From contig NZ_CP011272.1 in NCBI RefSeq assembly GCF_001610875.1, forward strand, positions 849,988-913,987: 64,000 nt of DNA. Reading direction: 5' to 3'. Every line of letters starts with the position of its first letter. Within the stretch, counting starts at the first letter, position 1. This document shows, piece by piece, positions 9,270 to 17,549 of the stretch. The position numbers and the translations under genes are program-made. This stretch comes from Pirellula sp. SH-Sr6A. GTDB lineage: Bacteria > Planctomycetota > Planctomycetia > Pirellulales > Pirellulaceae. The notes under the pieces are model-generated. The model saw only the letters and a program-made list of their open reading frames with translations, searched no databases and was not told the DNA's origin.

Positions 9270-10103
9270 ATGAAGCTTGCAAAAAACCTGCTCCTTCTCC
9301 TCTTAGGCACTTTGATTTCAGACTGGGGAATCGCAAGCTTCTTGTTGCCCAATCAGTTCATCGATGGCGGAGTCACAGGTATTTCCATGCTCCTCGCCAA
9401 CTTCGTGGGTTTGCCATTGGCGTTCTGGCTGGTGATTGTAAATCTGCCCTTCGTCATCATCGGCTACCGTCACATCAGCCGAGAGTTCACCATCAAGACC
9501 GCAGTGGCGATCGTCGCGGCAGCATTATGGCTCCTCATCATCCCCTTTCCCGTATTGACCAACGATCTGCTATTGGCCTCGGTCTTTGGAGGTATCTTCG
9601 TCGGTGCAGGAGTTGGTTTAGCTATGCGAGGAGGCGGAGTTACCGACGGAACGGAAATCTTGGCACTCATTCTCAGCAAACGGATGGCGGCCACGGTCGG
9701 CGAAGTGATTTTGATTTTGAACGTCGCGATTTTTCTGGCGGCGGCTCTTTTTGTAGGAACGGAACCCGCACTTTACTCGGTGTTAACTTATTTTGCGGCG
9801 TCAAAAACGATCGACTTCCTGCTGCACGGTATTGAGTCGTACAACGGCGTCATGATTGTATCGAGCCAAAGTGAAAAGGTGAGAGCCATGATCCTGTCCC
9901 AGTTGGGACGTGGTGTCACCATTTTGAAGGGGATCGGAGGCTACACAGCGACCGAACAAAACATCCTCTACTGCGTGGTGACACGATTAGAACTCACCCG
10001 ATTACGGAACATCGTGAAGGAAGTCGACTCCCAAGCCTTCATCGTGATCGAGCCGGTCCACGAAGTCATCGGCGGTGTGATCAAACAACGCAACTACCCC
10101 TGA
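9270..10103 (+). CDS. YitT-family membrane protein (DUF161/DUF2179)
   Basis: 277 residues. About five to six hydrophobic segments fill residues 5-190, beginning LLLLLLGTLISDWGIASFLLP. The sequence FIDGGVTGISMLLANFVGLP and FVGAGVGLAMRGGGVTDGTEILAL are the glycine-rich conserved blocks of the YitT family. The soluble C-terminal part from about 190 on (MIVSSQSEKVRAMILSQL, then RGVTILKGIGGYT) is the DUF2179 domain, proposed to be a small-ligand-binding cytoplasmic module. Function is unknown in most bacteria. The ORF start lacks a clear Shine-Dalgarno sequence, as is common here. Confidence 0.9.
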   Translation: MKLAKNLLLLLLGTLISDWGIASFLLPNQFIDGGVTGISMLLANFVGLPLAFWLVIVNLPFVIIGYRHISREFTIKTAVAIVAAALWLLIIPFPVLTNDLLLASVFGGIFVGAGVGLAMRGGGVTDGTEILALILSKRMAATVGEVILILNVAIFLAAALFVGTEPALYSVLTYFAASKTIDFLLHGIESYNGVMIVSSQSEKVRAMILSQLGRGVTILKGIGGYTATEQNILYCVVTRLELTRLRNIVKEVDSQAFIVIEPVHEVIGGVIKQRNYP

Positions 10104-10117
10104 GGCAACTCCTCGTC

Positions 10118-10822
10118 TCACGTCCCTCGTGTATTGCCGAACCAATAGATATGCTGTCTGTCGCAATAACGAACCCCATGCGTTCGGCACCAGCTAGGCA
10201 ACCAAGTGCTATGAAGTTGCAGTTCTTCTGCAGTGGTCCCCCGCGGCATCATCATCACGCGGTCCCGATCCCATGCGTGCAGTTCACCTAAATACTCAAG
10301 CACTTCTTCGGCATCCAAGATGGATCCCACCACAAACTTGAGTTGGTAGTCAGCTTGTCGATTCAGACTGGATTCCATTAGGCTTTCGACAACCTGCGGG
10401 GCATGCCGTCTCAGGTCGTGGTTGCGAACCCATTCATCGCTCGCCATGCCGATCGGCGTGGAGTTGCTCAGTTTGGGGCTGATAGACCAGAGATCGCAAT
10501 CCCAGTCGCGATCGACAGTTCCAGCTGTCTCAATCGTTACGTGCTTTCGTCTCGCCTTGCAACTCTGCACCACTTCTCCAATTTCGTCGAAGATCGCCGG
10601 CTCGCCTCCGGTGATGACGACATGATCACAGGGAAACGCATCGACCCGATCGAGGATGCTGGAAACCGAAAGGGTGTCCCCCTCGGGCTCCCACGATGCG
10701 TAGCGTGTGTCGCAGAACCAACATCGCAGATTGCAGCCGCTCGTCCGGACAAAGACGCTCGGGGTTCCCGAGAGCTTTCCCTCGCCCTGGATGCTATGAA
10801 AAATCTCCGAAATCCTGACCAC
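10118..10822 (-). CDS. queE: 7-carboxy-7-deazaguanine synthase (radical SAM)
   Basis: Second dedicated step of preQ0/queuosine synthesis: ring contraction of 6-carboxytetrahydropterin to 7-carboxy-7-deazaguanine. The protein begins VRISEIFHSIQGEG, the standard QueE N-terminus, and carries the radical-SAM cluster motif CNLRCWFC with C-x3-C-x2-C spacing, then ITGGEPAIF, the GGEP SAM-binding block. I chose the GTG at 10822 (234 residues) because it has AGGT upstream and places the start at the family's usual point; a TTG at 10879 would add 19 residues without homology. It is divergent from queF, giving a two-gene queuosine locus. Confidence 0.93.
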   Translation of the reverse strand: MVRISEIFHSIQGEGKLSGTPSVFVRTSGCNLRCWFCDTRYASWEPEGDTLSVSSILDRVDAFPCDHVVITGGEPAIFDEIGEVVQSCKARRKHVTIETAGTVDRDWDCDLWSISPKLSNSTPIGMASDEWVRNHDLRRHAPQVVESLMESSLNRQADYQLKFVVGSILDAEEVLEYLGELHAWDRDRVMMMPRGTTAEELQLHSTWLPSWCRTHGVRYCDRQHIYWFGNTRGT

Positions 10823-10982
10823 TTCAATACGACCTGATCGAGAGGGGAACGCCGGAAGATGCCCAAGCCTATCAAGCAACTAGCGGGGATAGATATTTCC
10901 GACGGGAAAGGGAATTAGCCCTGTTAAGTCCCCTCCAATTTAGCAGAATATCTGCATCCATTCACCACCAGGAGTTGAGACA

Positions 10983-11345
10983 GTGCCAGGAACCCCTTTT
11001 CAAGACGAACTTGAGTGCTTTGACAATTCTTTTCCGGATCGCGATTACCTTATCGAGATCGTTTGCCCAGAGTTTACGTCGATGTGCCCCAAAACGGGAC
11101 AACCCGATTTCGGCGTTTTGACCTTCCGCTATGTCCCTGATCAAAAGTGCGTCGAACTCAAGAGTTTGAAGCTCTACCTGCAAAAGTTCCGCAACGAAGG
11201 TATCTTCTACGAGAACATCACCAATCGCATCCTCGATGACTTTGTCAACGTCGTCCAACCGCGAACCGTCACCCTCGAAAGCAAGTGGGGTCCGCGAGGT
11301 GGCATCAGCTCGATCATCACCGTCACACACAATCAAAAAGCCTAA
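10983..11345 (+). CDS. queF: NADPH-dependent 7-cyano-7-deazaguanine reductase
   Basis: 120 residues from a GTG start with AGGAG about 9 bp upstream. QueF reduces the nitrile of preQ0 to the aminomethyl of preQ1, before insertion into tRNA. The sequence is the short, unimodular QueF type: SMCPKTGQPDF contains the nucleophilic Cys (about 35) and catalytic Asp (about 42), and ELKSLKLYLQKFRNEG is the family's substrate-binding signature. The Glu before the KSLK stretch that pairs with the base is present. Divergent from queE with about 160 bp between starts; no preQ1 riboswitch-like fold was noticed in that gap. Confidence 0.95.
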   Translation: MPGTPFQDELECFDNSFPDRDYLIEIVCPEFTSMCPKTGQPDFGVLTFRYVPDQKCVELKSLKLYLQKFRNEGIFYENITNRILDDFVNVVQPRTVTLESKWGPRGGISSIITVTHNQKA

Positions 11346-11405
11346 CGCTAGGTTTCCCTCCTCCCTGGTTCCGCCTCCATCCTCCCTTGCTCAAAGTACT
11401 CAGCG

Positions 11406-12419
11406 ATGAAACCGATCCTCCTCAGCGGATTTGCCGACGAAGCCGCCAACGACAAGACCGTCGAACAACAGTTCTGCGCCTTCGCCGCCATGGGCCTCAA
11501 GTACTTCACGCTCCGTTTCATCGACGCCGGTGAAGGCATCCAAAACGTCATGATGCTATCCCCGGCATCGATCGAAAAGGTTATTGCAAAGCAGCAGGAG
11601 TACGGGCTTCAGGTCTCCTCGATCGGCTCCCCGATCGGCAAAGTGAAATTGCTCGATGTCGACGATGGAACCAGCAACCGATTCGTTCCCTTCGCCGAGT
11701 ACTTGGAGAAAGATGTCCAACGCGCTTGCGATTTGGCGAACCAATTCGGTACCAAACTGATTCGTGGTTTCTCGTTCTACCATCCTCGTGGCACAGATCC
11801 AGAACGCCATCTCACGCAGGCCATCGACCAACTTGGGGCGATCGCCTCGCAATGTGACAAGCACGGTCTCACCTTCGGCCTCGAAGTCGAAGCGAACTTG
11901 ATCGGCCAGTCGGGCCGACTACTGCAAAAGATCTACGAAGGGGTTCACCACCCTGCCATGGTTCTCATTTTCGATGGCGCCAATTTGGTTTGCCAAGGAA
12001 TGTCGACCGATCAAGTCTTCGAAGAATACTTGGCCATGAAAGATGGGCTCGGGTGGGTCCACATCAAAGACTACTGCCGCCCCGCAGAAAAGACGGATCA
12101 CGTCGACGAAGAGTCCCTCGCTGCATTTGTTCCAGCCGATGAAGGGGACTCGGGGCACGAAGCGATCCTGCGAGACATCAAGCGGTCACACACCGAAATC
12201 GAAGCCCGTTTGGCACAACGCGGGATTCCCGGCTTGTTCTTCGACTTGGAGCCCCACGTCAAAGGTGGCGGTCAGTTCGGCGGCTTCAGCGGCCCAGACG
12301 GATTCGGCATCGCACTCCGCGCGTTTTGCAAGGTCTTGGACTACGTGCAAGTTCCTTACTCGCTCCGAACGTACGAAGATATCCGGTCGACGCGAGTCAA
12401 ACACGCGACACCCACGTAA
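11406..12419 (+). CDS. Sugar phosphate isomerase/epimerase-like TIM-barrel protein
   Basis: 337 residues. The fold of the AP-endonuclease-2/xylose-isomerase-like superfamily is suggested by ILLSGFADEAA at the N-terminus, GTKLIRGFSFYHP, then FGLEVEANLIG, LIFDGANL and GWVHIKDYCRP, which supply the acidic and His ligands at strand ends of the barrel (Glu about 163, Asp about 189, His about 216). FFDLEPHVKGGGQFGGFSG is a planctomycete-style C-terminal block. Such proteins isomerise, epimerise or otherwise act on sugars with a divalent metal; the precise substrate is not predictable. Cytoplasmic, no signal peptide. The hydrolase gene begins 18 bp after its stop, so the two are probably co-transcribed. 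Confidence 0.8.
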   Translation: MKPILLSGFADEAANDKTVEQQFCAFAAMGLKYFTLRFIDAGEGIQNVMMLSPASIEKVIAKQQEYGLQVSSIGSPIGKVKLLDVDDGTSNRFVPFAEYLEKDVQRACDLANQFGTKLIRGFSFYHPRGTDPERHLTQAIDQLGAIASQCDKHGLTFGLEVEANLIGQSGRLLQKIYEGVHHPAMVLIFDGANLVCQGMSTDQVFEEYLAMKDGLGWVHIKDYCRPAEKTDHVDEESLAAFVPADEGDSGHEAILRDIKRSHTEIEARLAQRGIPGLFFDLEPHVKGGGQFGGFSGPDGFGIALRAFCKVLDYVQVPYSLRTYEDIRSTRVKHATPT

Positions 12420-12437
12420 CGAAGAATCCATTCAAGC

Positions 12438-13337
12438 ATGTCGCATCCTGATTGGCGATCGGAGTACCCGTTCGTATCCCACTGGCTGACGCTACCGGAT
12501 GGGATGCGTATGCACTATCTGGACGAAGGCCCGGATACGAAGAGGCATGCGGCCGAGAACGGGTCTACCATCCTTGCAGTCCACGGCAATCCGACTTGGT
12601 CGTTCTATTACCGCTCCATCGCATCGCGATTTCGCGAGAGCAACCGAGTCCTGGCAATCGATCATATCGGTTGTGGATGGAGCGATAAACCGCAGGATTA
12701 CCCGTACACCTTATCCCAACACACATCCAATCTCGTGCAGTTCCTCGACAGACTGGATCTGCAGGATTTGGTCTTAGTCGTTCACGATTGGGGTGGAGCG
12801 ATTGGCCTTGGTGCCGCCGTGCAGCGGCCAGATCGGTTCGCCAAGATCTTGATCCTGAACACGGCAGCATTCCCTCCCCCTTACATACCTTTCCGTATCG
12901 CCGCATGCAGATGGCCTTGGATTGGAACTGCCGCGATGCGATACGGAAATCTATTCGCACGAGCGGCCACTTGGATGGCAATCGATCGATTGCCGCGGCT
13001 TGCTCCTGCCACCCGTGCTGGCCTTTTAGCACCGTACGATTCTTATAAGAATCGCGTGGCGATCGATCGGTTTGTTCATGACATACCGATGCACCCAAGC
13101 CATCCGACGTATGCGGTATTGAAAAAGCTGGAACAAGAACTGCAGGTATTGGCCGACAAACCAATTCATTTCGTCTGGGGAATGAAAGATTGGTGTTTCG
13201 TTCCTGGGTGCATGACGCGATTGCTGCGAGCATTTCCCCTAGCGACCCGAACCGAATTAAGCGATGTGGGGCATTACGTTATGGAAGAAGCCCCCGACGA
13301 AGTCGAAGATGCCCTTCGACAATTGCTTGCCAGATAG
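12438..13337 (+). CDS. Alpha/beta hydrolase, haloalkane dehalogenase-like
   Basis: 299 residues. The alpha/beta-hydrolase motifs match haloalkane dehalogenases rather than serine esterases: the oxyanion segment VHGNPTWSFYYR (residues about 48-59) and a nucleophile elbow HDWGG in which the nucleophile is Asp (about 117) followed by Trp. In that family Asn of HGNP or Trp after the nucleophile binds the halide. A later WGMKDWCF offers the acid and VGHYVMEE the catalytic His. It could release halide from haloalkanes, but many marine and soil homologues have no known substrate. It follows the sugar isomerase-like gene closely. Confidence 0.83.
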   Translation: MSHPDWRSEYPFVSHWLTLPDGMRMHYLDEGPDTKRHAAENGSTILAVHGNPTWSFYYRSIASRFRESNRVLAIDHIGCGWSDKPQDYPYTLSQHTSNLVQFLDRLDLQDLVLVVHDWGGAIGLGAAVQRPDRFAKILILNTAAFPPPYIPFRIAACRWPWIGTAAMRYGNLFARAATWMAIDRLPRLAPATRAGLLAPYDSYKNRVAIDRFVHDIPMHPSHPTYAVLKKLEQELQVLADKPIHFVWGMKDWCFVPGCMTRLLRAFPLATRTELSDVGHYVMEEAPDEVEDALRQLLAR

Positions 13338-13427
13338 GCCCCGTCTTCGTCACCAATTCCGTATCCACTACCCCCTGCGCCCCGCATGCTCGCCCACTGC
13401 CAGCCCAGCATGGGTCTCAATTAGAGA

Positions 13428-13487
13428 CTATCCGAAAACCTTCGGAAACCGCGTCTATTCCCAGAGCGGTTCATGGTTTTCGGATAG
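13428..13487. repeat. 60-bp imperfect palindrome (possible MITE or terminator)
   Basis: A 13-bp outer stem (CTATCCGAAAACC at 13428-13440 and its complement at 13475-13487) encloses an inner stem (GAAACCGC paired with GCGGTTC). It lies 90 bp past the hydrolase stop codon and has no T tract, so a simple terminator is less likely than a remnant of an inverted-repeat mobile element. The rest of 13338-13655 shows no gene. Confidence 0.5.
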
Positions 13488-13655
13488 GCGCATAGTCGCA
13501 GAAATTATGGTTCGAAGCCCGCGCAGCATGGCGCCAATCGCACTTGAGACCACATGATCTTACCCCGCGAATGGGCCCAACTCCCCCGCAGGGCAGATTT
13601 GCTTCCACCTTCATTCCGACAAGAGCCACCATAGCTCTGGTCCCGATAGTGACGA

Positions 13656-14032
13656 CTTGGTCTAGTCCCGGCAGGGACGCCTGGTTTAGTCCCGCTAGGG
13701 ACGGCATAAAATAGCACAGCCCTTTAGGGCTGGGACGATGCGCCCGATACGCCAGTCCCGGTAGGGACGAAAGATGGTTTTCCAAGCCCGCGTAAACTTC
13801 TCGTCCGAAGGCAATCTTCAATTCGGCCGGTACGTCGAGAAGACGCTTAACCATCGATCGACCATTCTACTTATCCCCGTGATGCGAACCGATCACGCTC
13901 AAACGTTCTTTCGTCCCTACCGGGACTTCGAACATGGGTGGTACCCCAACCCAGCCTTGAAAGGCTGGGCTATTCTATGCCGTCCCTACCGGGACTAAAA
14001 CCACTCGTCCCCCGCCCTACACCACCTGCTAC
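13656..14032. repeat. Nested palindromic repeat element, copy 1
   Basis: 377 bp, an almost exact duplicate of 14986-15362 in the same orientation. Its body is a set of nested inverted repeats: 48-bp outer arms (13687-13734 and 13950-13997), each containing the small palindromes GTCCC-N4-GGGAC and CAGCC-N6-GGCTG, and 20-bp inner arms (13755-13774 and 13907-13926) again centred on GTCCCGGTAGGGAC. The core between (13775-13906) is unique sequence. The whole could extrude as a branched cruciform or be transcribed as a structured RNA. Short open frames inside it, on both strands, are by-products of the repeat and are not called as genes. Confidence 0.85.
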
Positions 14033-14159
14033 TCCCCACTCACTACTCTCCACTCCCCACTCACTACTCTCCACTCTCCACTCTCCACTCTCCACTCACT
14101 TCTCACTTCTCACTTCTCACTTCTCACTTCTCGCCACTCGCCACTCGCCACTCGCTACT
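14027..14159. repeat. 7-bp tandem array 1 (19 units)
   Basis: Nineteen consecutive heptamers, in order of types TGCTACT/CCCCACT/CACTACT, CTCCACT, CACTTCT (five), CGCCACT (three) and CGCTACT. The array directly follows palindromic element copy 1 and its last units include the CTA (14155-14157) that is the TAG stop of the minus-strand transposase gene. Confidence 0.85.
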
Positions 14160-14601
14160 CAAGCATCCATTCTTCAAAATCCATTCCGTGCTTCTTGAGA
14201 ATGGCTTCAAATTCTTGCCTGAAAGAAACTCGTTTGTGATGACTGGCTTGATTTTTGATATACGCAATGGTGTCATCGACACCCGAGATTCCAATGCTAA
14301 AAGCGCCGTAGCCTTCTTGCCACGCAAATCCCTGGAGATGAGGAAACGATTCGTGCAACCATTTGGAGGAATTGCCTTTCAGGATCTGTAATGCCTTGGC
14401 GATTGGAACGGTCGATGGAAGTGAGAGGAGAATATGAACATGGTCTTCGACTCCTCCCACTTGAATCGCTTTCATTTTGGATTCGCGCGCGACGCCACCC
14501 AAGTACGGCCAAAGCTGGTTGGCAATATCCGCAGAAAGCCAGGGAGTTCGATCCTTCGTGGCAAACACAACATGTAGAAGACAACTGATGTAAGAGTGCA
14601 T
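14155..14601 (-). CDS. tnpA: IS200-like HUH (Y1) transposase
   Basis: 148 residues, standard length for IS200/IS605 TnpA and for short REP-associated transposases. It carries the metal-binding H-x-H in VEDHVHILLSLP (His 54 and 56) and the probable nucleophilic tyrosine in AYIKNQASHHK (Tyr 114). Such enzymes cut and rejoin single strands at hairpins, acting without inverted terminal repeats. Here the gene lies between two copies of a hairpin-rich 377-bp element, the likely substrate. The C-terminal sequence ends with the stop codon supplied by a heptamer array. No TnpB/IscB partner or omega-RNA-like end was seen. The catalytic residues look intact, so it may be active. Confidence 0.88.
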   Translation of the reverse strand: MHSYISCLLHVVFATKDRTPWLSADIANQLWPYLGGVARESKMKAIQVGGVEDHVHILLSLPSTVPIAKALQILKGNSSKWLHESFPHLQGFAWQEGYGAFSIGISGVDDTIAYIKNQASHHKRVSFRQEFEAILKKHGMDFEEWMLE

Positions 14602-14840
14602 GAATGGGCGTTCTCGTTCTTCCAGCGTTCAAGCCGGAATTCGGGGTGAAATTGCAGCCGATCCTTCCGTTACGAAAGTAGAAAGATCGTCAATCGGGGC
14701 ACGTTCTCCGTCATTCTAAGGATATTACTCCGCCGGTTGGAAATCCCGAACTGGAACCGCGCCGCTCTTAACCCGGTGGTGACGCCAAAGCCTTGTTACG
14801 CAAGTAGCGATATTGCGGTAATCCCGGTAGGAGCCATCAG

Positions 14841-15034
14841 AGCCTTAGTCTCGGCAGGGATGGCTTGGCATAAGTCCCAGCAGAAGCGCTTGGTCTAGTC
14901 CCGGCAGAGACGCTTGGTCTAGTCCCGATAGAGACGCTTGGCCTAATCCCGGCAGGGACGGCTTGTTCTAGTCCCAATAGGGACGCTTGGTCTAGTCCCG
15001 GCAGGGACGCTTGGCTTTAGTCCCGCTAGGGACG
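14841..15034. repeat. Tandem array of about 24-bp units carrying GTCCC-N4-GGGAC palindromes
   Basis: About eight units with the shared phrase GCTTGGTCTAGTCCCGG followed by CAGGGAC; the first two are degenerate and the last merges into palindromic element copy 2. Each unit contains a 14-bp hairpin-forming palindrome. Copy 1 has only two or three corresponding units (13640-13703), so the array has expanded or contracted between the two loci. The stretch 14602-14840 before it shows no gene or recognisable signal. Confidence 0.8.
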
Positions 15035-15362
15035 GCATAAAATAGCCCAGCCCTTTAGGGCTGGGACAATGCGCCCGATACGCCAGTCCCGGTAGGGACG
15101 AAAGATGGTTTTCCAAGCCCGCGTAAACTTCTCGTCCGAAAGCAATCTTCAATTCGGCCGGTACATCGAGAAGACGCTTGACCATCGATCGACCATTCTA
15201 CTTATCCCCGTGATGCGAACCGATCACGCTCAAACGTTCTTTCGTCCCTACCGGGACTTCGGACACGGGTGGTACCCCACCCAGCCTTGAAAGGCTGGGC
15301 TATTCTATGCCGTCCCTACCGGGACTAATACCACTCGTCCCCCGCTCTACACCACTTGCTAC
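14986..15362. repeat. Nested palindromic repeat element, copy 2
   Basis: 377 bp, same length as copy 1 and differing at only a small number of scattered positions. Nested arms correspond to 15017-15064 with 15280-15327 (outer) and 15085-15104 with 15237-15256 (inner). Followed immediately by heptamer array 2, just as copy 1 is followed by array 1. Confidence 0.85.
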
Positions 15363-15530
15363 TTGCTACTTGCTACTTGCTACTTGCTACTTGCTACTTG
15401 CTACTTGCTACTTGCTACTTGCTTCTCTCTTCTCTCTTCTCTCTTCTCTCTTCTCTCTTCTCGCTTCTCGCTTCTCGCTTCTCGCTTCTCGCTTCTCGCT
15501 TCTCGCTACTCGCTACTCCCTTCTCGCCTA
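15356..15530. repeat. 7-bp tandem array 2 (25 units)
   Basis: Twenty-five uninterrupted heptamers: nine TTGCTAC, one TTGCTTC, five TCTCTTC, six TCGCTTC, two TCGCTAC, then TCCCTTC and TCGCCTA. The final unit supplies the CTA that is the TAG stop of the minus-strand pseudopilin gene. Because seven is not a multiple of three, TAG recurs in all three minus-strand frames. Confidence 0.9.
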
Positions 15531-17531
15531 ATCTTTCAAACTCTCGATCAAGGAGACTTGCTGGATCACGCCAGCGGTGATGTCTTCCACCCGAATATTG
15601 GCTTGAATCGACTTGAGGTCGGCGGGGAAAGGAGGGGGAACATCTTCGATCGTAGGATCAGTCCCAAGCACGGGAACGGTCATACCATATCGACGAAGAC
15701 CATTGGGATAGTAACGGGTATTAGCAATGACCCCGGCAATTTCTCCATCGGAATCGAAATTGTCGGTGAATGTGTCGAACGCCGTTTGGCAAACGCGAAC
15801 ACCGGGCGAAACGGAAACGGAACCAGAGCGGAGCAAGTAATACGACAACTGATTGGTCGCCTCAATCCCGCTGTAATCGCTCACAATGAACGGCGCCAGT
15901 GCCGTTAATGTTGCACCGGAAAGTTTTGGATGGCCGATCCCCTTGATACCCCATCCCATGTCGACATAAGCACCTCGGCTCGCTTCCACGAGTGCCACAT
16001 TGTTTCTCGCGAAATTATTCGCTACTTCCCAAAATCCAGGGTCGCTTGGTGTCAGCGCAATGTCATCCGACGCGGGCCATCCGGCTTCGGTGACGTTATC
16101 CGTCGTGCTATCGACATCGTCATCAAAGCCTGCTGTTCCCCATCCTCCGTCTCGACCGGGATGATACAGTTGTACCGCAGTCGCATCAAAAGCCCTCAAA
16201 TCAAACGAAACAACGTTCGTTGCGATGATCTCCTCGAGCGTAAAGTCCAACGTAGGAGGCGTGATCAAACTTCCGTCTGTGGTCTTCAAATAGCGAATTC
16301 GCATAAAACTAGAGGGCAAGAAGCCGCCATCGGGTTCTACGGATTCGGGAGAAGCCCCCGCTAATCCAATTCCCGCGTTGTACCCCCCCAAAGACATTCC
16401 CAATCCATTCGAACGAAAGACCAAGGGAAATGTGGAACCTACAAAATTGTTGCCATCTGTGACCGGGTAGACCCCGTGCGCAAACCGATTGACAGGATCT
16501 TGTAGGGAAGTGAGGCTATTGGTTTGATAAACCAACAAATTTCCCGATGACGATGAAATCAAATCCGTCCTCAAGCTCAAATCGCACCGACGGTAAGCAT
16601 TGGCACCGACACCTCGAAAAGACGCTGGATTACCGGTAGCGGGAGGATCTGGCTGCATTCGAAACAACCGATCTTCTGCAGTCCCCAGCGCGACGCGCAA
16701 ACCACTTGTGTCAGGTGGCGTAATGTCCAAATCGTCGCGAATTAATAATACCCTTCGGCAGAGGGCCATCTTGTCTGGCATTCCGTCTGCATCCGGAATT
16801 CCGTCTCCATCTCGATCGACAACAGGAATCACGTCTGGCCATATATCGGACGGTGCCACAACTCCAGAATCCAGGCCATTGCCATCCGGTAAATTACTGA
16901 GCGGGACCATAAACCAAACGATTTCGGCTAACTCCGACGTGATCACGACGTCTGTCGCCCATTCTTCTACCCAGTTCACATTCATCGTTGGATATTGATT
17001 ATTTTGCTCAAAGTACTTGTTCATTTCGTGATACCGAAGCAACGCTCTTGGGATCTTCCCTCGAAAGACTTCACCCGGCTTGGCGCGCGCCGTGAACATC
17101 AACATATCATCGACATCCCCCCATTTGCTCGCCAGCAACAGCATCTCATTGCTCATCGATGTCGCATCAAAACCGGCGGGTCGATTGAAATTCGTTGCGG
17201 TGAAGTCGGTCAAGCTGCCATCGAGATATTTGAAGTAACCTCTCGGCGCAACCTGTTGTTGTGGCGTCGTGCCGTCCGCCGTTCGTTGGCTCAAATCCGC
17301 CTTGAGCAACGTGACAATCCCACGCAGTTGATCGCTCAGATTGATTTTTGATCGCCCCTCGCTCACCCCGTCACTCAAAGTCTTAAAGCCTTGAGCGAGC
17401 GCGAGCATCATCAAGAGCGTGAGCGTGGTCGCAATCAATACTTCGATCAGTGTCAATGCGCGACGCGACACCACCCTGCGCCATCTTGAGTCATTGAATG
17501 CATTCGTCATCGCTTTAGTAATCCTGTTCAT
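15528..17531 (-). CDS. Large pseudopilin, GspJ/PulJ-like, prepilin peptidase substrate
   Basis: 667 residues. After a basic leader (residues 1-25) comes SRRALTLIEVLIATTLTLLMM, a prepilin-type cleavage and methylation signal with Glu at +5 followed by one transmembrane helix. The next part, FKTLSDGVSEGRSKINLSDQLRGIVTLLKADLSQR, is the amphipathic helix of GspJ-like minor pseudopilins. The body is three times longer than ordinary GspJ and contains Asp-rich loops (DRDGDGIPDADGMPDK and FDDDVDSTTD) that resemble calcium sites. Last gene of the minus-strand pseudopilin run; its start lies 18 bp after the stop of the K-like gene. Its stop codon lies in a heptamer repeat array. Confidence 0.85.
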   Translation of the reverse strand: MNRITKAMTNAFNDSRWRRVVSRRALTLIEVLIATTLTLLMMLALAQGFKTLSDGVSEGRSKINLSDQLRGIVTLLKADLSQRTADGTTPQQQVAPRGYFKYLDGSLTDFTATNFNRPAGFDATSMSNEMLLLASKWGDVDDMLMFTARAKPGEVFRGKIPRALLRYHEMNKYFEQNNQYPTMNVNWVEEWATDVVITSELAEIVWFMVPLSNLPDGNGLDSGVVAPSDIWPDVIPVVDRDGDGIPDADGMPDKMALCRRVLLIRDDLDITPPDTSGLRVALGTAEDRLFRMQPDPPATGNPASFRGVGANAYRRCDLSLRTDLISSSSGNLLVYQTNSLTSLQDPVNRFAHGVYPVTDGNNFVGSTFPLVFRSNGLGMSLGGYNAGIGLAGASPESVEPDGGFLPSSFMRIRYLKTTDGSLITPPTLDFTLEEIIATNVVSFDLRAFDATAVQLYHPGRDGGWGTAGFDDDVDSTTDNVTEAGWPASDDIALTPSDPGFWEVANNFARNNVALVEASRGAYVDMGWGIKGIGHPKLSGATLTALAPFIVSDYSGIEATNQLSYYLLRSGSVSVSPGVRVCQTAFDTFTDNFDSDGEIAGVIANTRYYPNGLRRYGMTVPVLGTDPTIEDVPPPFPADLKSIQANIRVEDITAGVIQQVSLIESLKD

Positions 17532-17549
17532 CTCTCGATCGATCCCGTT

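Noticed and set aside
10823-10982. Possible preQ1 riboswitch in the queE-queF gap
   Set aside because: No conserved stem and A-rich tail pattern of a preQ1 aptamer could be recognised.
13471-13998. Short ORFs on both strands inside palindromic copy 1 (duplicated in copy 2 near 14943-15290)
   Set aside because: Frames coincide with inverted repeats and are shared only because the DNA is duplicated; no ribosome site or family.
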